From NCBI RefSeq assembly GCF_963678635.1, contig NC_087064.1:22432509-22496508 (forward strand): 64,000 nt of DNA, given 5' to 3'. The notes under the pieces were generated by a model. The model saw only the letters and a program-made list of their open reading frames with translations. It made no database searches and was not told the origin of the DNA. This DNA is from Symsagittifera roscoffensis. Lineage: Eukaryota > Xenacoelomorpha > Acoela > Convolutidae. This document shows positions 57,165 through 64,000 of the stretch, in pieces. A program made the translations under genes and the position numbers. Positions within the stretch are counted from its first letter, which is position 1. Every line of letters begins with the position of its first letter.

Positions 57165-57921
57165 TGACTGTCTGCTGCTCAATTGTGCTGTCAAAGTAAA
57201 AAAGGAGATCTAAATTCTTTGTTTTTTGGTAGGAAGACTCAACCGTTTTCAGATTTTAAAATAGTTTGTATCATTTTTGACATGTGTCAGCTTCTGTTTT
57301 GATTTTCATTTTTATACGCTTTAAAGTCTTTCAGTTTACTTTCGGTTCTCAATTATCACTGATTTGAAAGTTTAGCTCTCGTGTTAAAAAAAATCCAGAA
57401 AACTTCTACATTGTGAAAAACTTGTAAGGTATTATCATCGATATATAAAACACTATTTGAATTCCTTGAAAATGGGGAGAACCTTTTCATGTGTAATACG
57501 AAAGACCTTAATAAATTTTCAAAACTTTGACCGCTGTTGAGTAAAAATGGTTCGAACTTTTGATTTTTAGTAAACAAGCAGGTTTATTAGTGAATTATAA
57601 GCTAGAAACTTTTTACCGCCATTTTTGAACTTCTTGCAAATGAGGAGAACCGTTTCATTTTCGATTCAAACGATCTTACAAAATTTTTAACTGTTTGAAC
57701 CGGTGTCGAGTAAACAGGGTTTGAATTTTAAATTTTTAGTCTTTTTTGAGCGAGTAAAGCAAACAAGCAAGTTTATTAGTGAATGATGAGATAGAAAATT
57801 ATTAACGCCAATTTTTGACTAAGAAAATATATAAATTTTTATTCCTGCATAAACTAAGGAAAACTAGAAAACTTTTTTGATTTTTTTGGAGTAATTGTTT
57901 GACAAAAATCGCTTTCCGATT

Positions 57922-57952
<31 letters not shown>

Positions 57953-58882
57953 TTGTGACTGTCTGCTGCTCAATTGTGCTGTCAAAGTAAAAAGGGAGAT
58001 CTAAATTTTTTGTTTTTTGGTTTGAAGACTCAACCGTTTTCAGATTTTAAAATAGTTTGTATCATTTTTGACATGTGTCAGCTTCTGTTTTGATTTTCAT
58101 TTTTATACGCTTTAAAGTCTTTCAGTTTACTTTCGGTTCTCAGTTATCACTGATTTGGAAGTTTAGCTCTCGTGTTAAAAAAACCCAGAAAACTTCTACA
58201 TTGTGAACAACCTGTAAGATATTATCATCGATATATAAAACACTATTTGAATTCCTTGAAAATGGGGAGAACCTTTTCATGTGTAATTCGAACGACCTTA
58301 ATAAATTTTCAAAACTTGACCGCTGTTGAGTAAAAATGGTTCGAACTTTTGATTTTTAGTAAACAAGCAGGTTTATTAGTGAATTATAAGCTAGAAACTT
58401 TTTACCGCCATGTCAGATATGGCTTTTTTTAGATTGTCCTTAGGTCTTTTTATCACAATACGCAAAAAAAAAACTAAACTATTTTTTACAAAAGAATTTA
58501 TACACTAATTTGAAAAAAAAATTAATTTTGTTTTTTTTTGTTTTAAAAAATGGTCGGAAAAGTTTACACTTCATGCGCAGCAACTGGCTTTTCTTTCTTT
58601 TTTCACTGAAATCATTCGATTGTTTGAAAAGAAGTAAAGTAAACGTGATACTTTTAGTGCTTCTTCTGTTGAAACAATTGTCGTCTGCTGCTCGTTTATG
58701 CTGTATAAATAAAAAAGGAGATCTAACCCCTTGGTTTTCCGTTCCTTGGTTCAAGCGTTTTTGAGATCTTGAAAATTTTTTCATCAATTTTGACATTTTT
58801 CAGCTTCTGTATAGTTTCTCAATTTTATACGCAATGTTTAAAATCATTTAGTTTTCATTCGGTTGTCAATTGTTACTGATTT
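56652..58882 (+). repeat. Higher-order unit X, copy 3
   Basis: Begins GCTTCTGTTTTGTTTGTCAT, 5,913 bp after copy 2. It has the same chimeric joint near 57,625 and CT tracts at about 57,134-57,161 and 57,927-57,951. Confidence 0.8.
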
Positions 58883-61469
58883 GAAAGTTAATTTAGTCTT
58901 TGCTTAGCTCTAGTGTCTAAAACAAATTCCAGACAACTTGTACATAGTGAAGAACTTGTAAATTTTTGTCGTCGAAACATAATACATTTTTTGAATTCCT
59001 TGAAAATGGGGAGAACTTAGAACCTTTTTCATTTGTGATTCAAACGACCTTTCAAACAAATTTTCAAAACTTTGAACCGGTGTCGAGTAAAAAGGGTTGG
59101 AATTTTAATTGCTTGGTCTATTTTTATACGAGTAAAGCCAACAAGCAGTTTCATTAAGGAATGATAAGCTAGAAACTTTTTACCGCCTTTTTAGACTAAA
59201 AAAATCCAAGACAAAAAACTTTTTCTGCAAAAAGTCAAAAAATTGTCGCAAAAGGCAAAAACTAGTAAACTTTTTGGAAATTTTTTCAAGTAATTTTTCG
59301 ACACAAACCGTTCTCCGATTAGCTTGTTTCACTGCTGAATATGGCTTTGTTTCAGATTCTCCTCAAGTTTTAGGATTCGTCAAAAAAAATTTCTCCAATT
59401 GACCTATTTCACTGTCGAATATGGTTTTTTTCAGATACTCTTAAAGATAAAGTTTTATCGACGAAACAAAATTCACTTTTTGAAATCCGTGAAAATGGGG
59501 AGAACTCTTTGATTTGTGATTCGAACGACCTATTCAAATTTTCAGAAGTATGATCCGGTGTCGAGAAAAAATGGTTTGGATTTTTGAATTTTAGTCTTAT
59601 TTTGAATGAGTGAAGCAAACAAGCAGGTTTATTATAGAGGGTTACGCTAGAACACTTTGTAGCGCCATTTTTTGGACTAAAAAAATTCTTGCAAAGATAA
59701 AAACTATTTCTGCGAAAAGTCAAAAACAACCAGAAATTTTTTTTAAAACAATTTCTGGTAAGTTTTGGACAAAACCGTTCTGCGATTGGCTAATTTCACT
59801 GTGACTGTTGAATATGTCTGTACTTCAGATTCTTCTTAGATCCTTTCATCACACCACGCAGAAAAAAAACTACAATAATTTTTAAAAATATTACCCTGTT
59901 TCGGAAAAAAAAACTTGTTCATGCAGAGCAACGGGCTATTCTTGTTCTATACGGAAAGTATTCGATTGTTTGAAAAGAAGTGACGTAGACGTCACTTTTT
60001 TATTGCTTCTCGATTATGCTGTCAAAATTCTCAATTATGCTGTCAAATTAAGATCTGAACAACCTGTGCTTCTTGCACAGCAACGGGCTATTATTGTTTT
60101 TATACGAAATTAGTCGATTGTCTGAAAAGAAGTGACGTAAATATCACTTTTTAATTGTTTTTAGATTATGTTGTCAAAATAAAAAGAAGGGAGTATAATC
60201 TCTTTCTATTTTTTGGTTCCGAGATTCAAGCATTTTTAGGTTCATACAAATTTTTTTTTAGTTTTGACACTTTTCAGCTTTCGTTTTGTTTGTAATTTTA
60301 TACGCTTTAAAGTCTTTCAGCTTTCTTTAGGTTGTCAAATTGTCACTGATTTTACAAAAAAATGAGGCAGTGTTTAATTCTAGTGTTAAGAAAAAACCAG
60401 AAAACTTGAACATTGTGAAAAAATTGTAAATGGAGGGTTCAGATAGCTTTGTAAATTTGTAAATGAGGAATATGGCTTTAGTTCAGATTCTCCTTAGATC
60501 CTTTCATAACACCACGCAGAAAAATAACAACCCTATTTTTTAGAAAAATTACCTTATTTCGGAAAAAAAACTTGTTTTGTTAGATTCTGGTCTGAATAAC
60601 CTGTTTTTCATGCACAGCAACGGGCTATTCTTTTTTTATACGGAAACTATTCGATTGTTTGAAAAGAAGTGAAGTAAATGTAATTTTTTTACTGTTTCTC
60701 GTTTATGCTGTCAAAATGCTCGGTTTTAATGTCAAAATAAGACCTGAGCAACCTGTGCTTCTTGCACAGCAACGGTCTATTCTTGTTTTAATACGGAAAT
60801 TATTCGATTGTTTGAAAAGAAGTGAAGTAAACGTCACTTTTTTATTGCTTCTCGATTATGCAGTCAAAACTGCTTGTTTATGCTGTCAAAACAAAAAGAA
60901 GGGAGTATAGTCATCTCTTTTTAATTTTTGGCTCCGAGATTCAAGCGTTTTTAGGTTCATACAAAAATTTTATTTAGTTTTGACATTTTTCAGCTTCTGT
61001 TTTGTTTGTCATTTTATACGCTTTGAAGAATTTCAGCTTTCTTTCGTTTGTCAATTGTCACTGATTTGGAAGTAAATGATGCAGTGTTTAGTTCTAGTGA
61101 TAACAAAAAACCAGAAAACTTGAACATTGTGAAAAATTTGTAGGCTAATATCGACGAAACACAAAACACTTTTGGAACTCCTTGAAAATGCGGAGAACCG
61201 TTTCATTTTCGATTCAAACGATCTTAAAATTTTTTTAACTGTTTGAACCGGTGTCGAGTAAACAGGGTTTGAATTTTAATTTTTTAGTCTTTTTTGAGCG
61301 AGTAAAGCAAACAAGCAAGTTTATTAGTGAATGATGAGATAGAAAATTATTAACGCCAATTTTTGACTAAGAAAAGATATAAATTTTTATTCCTGCATAA
61401 ACTAAGGAAAACTAGAAAACTTTTTTGATTTTTTTGGAGTAATTGTTTGACAAAAATCGCTTTCCGATT

Positions 61470-61505
<36 letters not shown>

Positions 61506-62055
61506 TGACTGTCTGCTGCTCAATTGTGCTGTCAAAGTAAAAAGGGAGATCTAAATTTTTTGTTTTTTGGTTTGAAGACTCAACCGTTTTCAGATTTTAA
61601 AATAGTTTTTTGATTTTCAATTTTATACGCTTTGAAGTCTTTCAGTTTACTTTCGGTTCTCTATTATCACTGATTTGAAAGTAAATTAGGCACTGTTTAG
61701 CTCTCGTGTTAAAAAAAATCCAGAAAACTTCTACATTGTGGAAAACTTGTAAGGTATTATCATCGATATATAAAACACTTTTGAACTCCTTGAAAATGGG
61801 GAGAACCTTTTCATGTGTTATTCGAACGACCTTAATAAATTTTCAAAACTTTGACCGCTGTCGAGTAAAAATGGTTCGAACTTTTGATTCGTAGTAAACA
61901 AGCAGGTTTATTAGTGAATTATAAGCTAGAAACGTTTCACCGCCATTTCTGGACCAAAAAAGATATAAAACACTTCCTGCAGAAACTAAAAAAAAACTAA
62001 AAAAGTTTTTGATTTTTTTAAAGCAACTTCCGACAAAAACCGTTCTCCGATTATC

Positions 62056-62104
<49 letters not shown>

Positions 62105-62518
62105 ACTGTCAGATATGGCTTTTTTCAGATTCTCCTTAGTTCTTTTTATCACAATACGCAAAAAAAAACAACTAAACTATTTTTTACAAAAAATTTATAC
62201 ACTAATTTGAAAAAAAAAACTAATTTGTTTTTTTTTGTTTTAAAAAATGGTCAGAAAAATCGTGAAGTAAACGTGATCTGTTTATTGCTTCTCCTGTTGA
62301 AGCAATTGTCGTCTGCTGCTCGATTATGCTGTCTAAATAAAAAAAGGAGATCTTCCTTGATTTTCCGTTCCTTGGTTCAAGCGTTTTTGAGATCTTGAAA
62401 AATTTTTCATCAATTTTGACATTTTTCAGCTTCTGTATAGTTTCTCAATTTTATACGCAATGTTTAAAATCATTCAGTTTTCATTCGGTTGTCAATTGTT
62501 ACTGATTTGAAAGTTAAT
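58883..62518 (+). repeat. Higher-order unit Y, copy 2 (~3.64 kb)
   Basis: Begins 5,912 bp after Y copy 1 with the same GAAAGTTAATTTAGTCTTTG. It matches Y copy 1 with small indels (for example a deletion near 59,915) and CT tracts at about 61,474-61,502 and 62,055-62,101. Confidence 0.8.
62055..62101. repeat. CT microsatellite, longest tract
   Basis: (CT)n with one TTT interruption, at the same place in the monomer as the other CT tracts: directly after CTCCGATTATC and before TGTGACTGTC. Confidence 0.85.
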
Positions 62519-64000
62519 TTAGTCTTTGCTTAGCTCTAGTGTCTAAAACAAATTCCAGACAACTTGTACATAGTGAAGAACTTGTAAATTTTTGTCGTCG
62601 TAAATACATTTTTTGAATTCCTTGAAAATGGGGAGAACTTAGAACCTTTTTCATTTGTGATTCAAACGACCTTTCAAACAAATTTTCAAAACTTTGAACC
62701 GGTGTCGAGTAAAAAGGGTTGGAATTTTAATTGCTTAGTCTATTTTTATACGAGTAAAGCCAACAAGCAGTTTCATTAAGGAATGATAAGCTAGAAACTT
62801 TTTACCGCCTTTTTAGACTAAAAAAATCCAAGACAAAAACATTTTCTGCAAAAAGTCAAAAAAACTAGAAAATTTTTTGAATTTTTTTCAAGTAATTTTT
62901 CGACACAAACCGTTCTCCGATTAGCTTGTTTCACTGCTGAATATGGCTTTGTTTCAGATTCTCCTCAAGTTTTAGGATTCGTCAAAAAAAATTTCTCCAA
63001 TTGACCTATTTCACTGTCGAATATGGTTTTTTTCAGATACTCTTAAAGGTAAAGTTTTATCGACGAAACAAAATTCACTTTTTAAAATCCGTGAAAATGG
63101 GGAGAACTCTTTGATTTGTGATTCGAACGACCTATTCAAATTTTCAGAAGTATGATCCGGTTTCGAGAAAAAATGGTTTGGATTTTTGAATTTTAGTCTT
63201 ATTTTGAATGAGTGAAGCAAACAAGCAGGTTTATTATAGAGGATTACGCTAGAACACTTTATAGCGCCATTTTTTGGACTAAAAAAATTCTTGCAAAGAT
63301 AAAAACAATTTCTGCGAAAAGTCAAAAACAACCAGAAATTTTTTTTAAAAAAAATTTCTGGTAAGTTTTGGACAAAACTGTTCTGCGATTGGCCTATTTC
63401 ACTGTGACTGTTGAATATGTCTGTACTTCAGATTCTTCTTAGATCTTTTCATCACACCACGCAGAAAAACAACTACAATAACTTTTTAAAAAATTACCCT
63501 ATTTCGGAAAAAAAACTTGTTTTGTTAGATTATGGTCTGAACAACCTGTGGTTCATGCACAGCAACGGGCTATTCTTCTTTTATACGGAAAGTATTCGAT
63601 TGTTTGAAAAGAAGTGAAGTAGACGTCACTTTTTTATTGCTTCTCAATTATGCTGTCAAAATTCTCAATTATGCTGTCAAATTAAGATCTGAACAACCTG
63701 TGCTTCTTGCTCAGCAACGGGCTATTATTGTTTTTATACGAAATTAGTCGATTGTTTGAAAAGAAGTGACGTAAATATCACTTTTTTATTGTTTTTAGAT
63801 TATGCTGTCAAAAAAAAAAGAAGGGAGTATAATCTCTTTCTATTTTTTGGTTCCGAGATTCAAGCATTTTTAGGTTCATACAATTTTTTTTTTAGTTTTG
63901 ACACTTTTCAGCTTCCGTTTTGTTTGTCATTTTATACGCTTTGAAGTCTTTCAGCTTTTTTTCGGTTGTCAATTGTCACTGATTTGAAAAAAAAGAGGCA
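62519..64000 (+). repeat. Higher-order unit Y, copy 3 (cut by window edge)
   Basis: Begins GAAAGTTAATTTAGTCTTTG, directly after Y copy 2 with no X between, and runs off the window. Confidence 0.75.

Noticed and set aside
48868-61535. Recurrent ~61-codon frames with an Arg-Glu repeat
   Set aside because: The repeat is the translated CT/GA microsatellite in the satellite monomer.
53464-63331. 106-codon minus-strand open frame present three times (53464, 59409, 63011)
   Set aside because: It lies in satellite unit Y and is repeated only because the DNA is duplicated; low complexity, no start context, no domain.
40169-64000. CRISPR-like or phage-type repeat array
   Set aside because: Monomers are about 1 kb with no short repeat/unique spacer pattern; this is eukaryotic satellite DNA.

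Overview
The window reads as AT-rich nuclear DNA from an animal, most likely an aquatic invertebrate. The reasons are an animal-type inositol-phosphate kinase, GT-AG splice signals, a Polinton/Maverick element, LINE pieces, a Mutator-like (MULE) relic, hAT-like short elements and Helentron-like repeats. Nothing looks bacterial or organellar. The species cannot be named from the sequence. Genes are sparse: one clear intact gene (an ITPK1-like kinase at 12.2-13.2 kb, + strand) and one probable split gene on the - strand, seen as three coiled-coil exons with compatible splice phases.

Layout. 0-3.7 kb: no supportable gene. 3.69-5.53 kb: a defective MULE-like transposon with terminal inverted repeats, a transposase relic and a nested foldback element. 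6.6-10.2 kb: three copies of a ~0.5 kb Helentron-like repeat, two of them head to tail, then a LINE fragment (-). 11.9-13.2 kb: an 82-bp tandem duplication and the ITPK1-like gene. 13.2-16.3 kb: dispersed and tandem repeats. 16.7-17.9 kb: the last two exons of the coiled-coil gene. 19.2-22.7 kb: hAT-like pieces, an ATTATAATC-rich repeat and a LINE fragment (+).

23,454-36,435: the main find, a Polinton/Maverick with both ends visible. It has ~336-bp terminal inverted repeats starting with AG, a perfect 6-bp target-site duplication (GTCCTT), a protein-primed-type DNA polymerase B on the - strand at the left, and on the + strand a packaging ATPase, retroviral-type integrase, capsid-class proteins and adenovirus-type cysteine protease. 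Every core gene carries stops, frameshifts or internal deletions, so the copy is dead. The next upstream exon of the coiled-coil gene lies just beyond it at 37.1-37.3 kb, so the element probably sits inside an intron of about 19 kb.

39.1-64.0 kb: a large tandem-repeat block. It opens with a 149-bp duplication. Four units follow (one ~1.61 kb, three ~1.26 kb), each carrying a - strand tRNA-like pol III promoter remnant. From 45.5 kb a satellite of related monomers runs to the window edge and shows higher-order structure (X-X-Y-X-Y-Y, X+Y period ~5.91 kb) with CT microsatellites at a fixed position. No protein is supported in this block.
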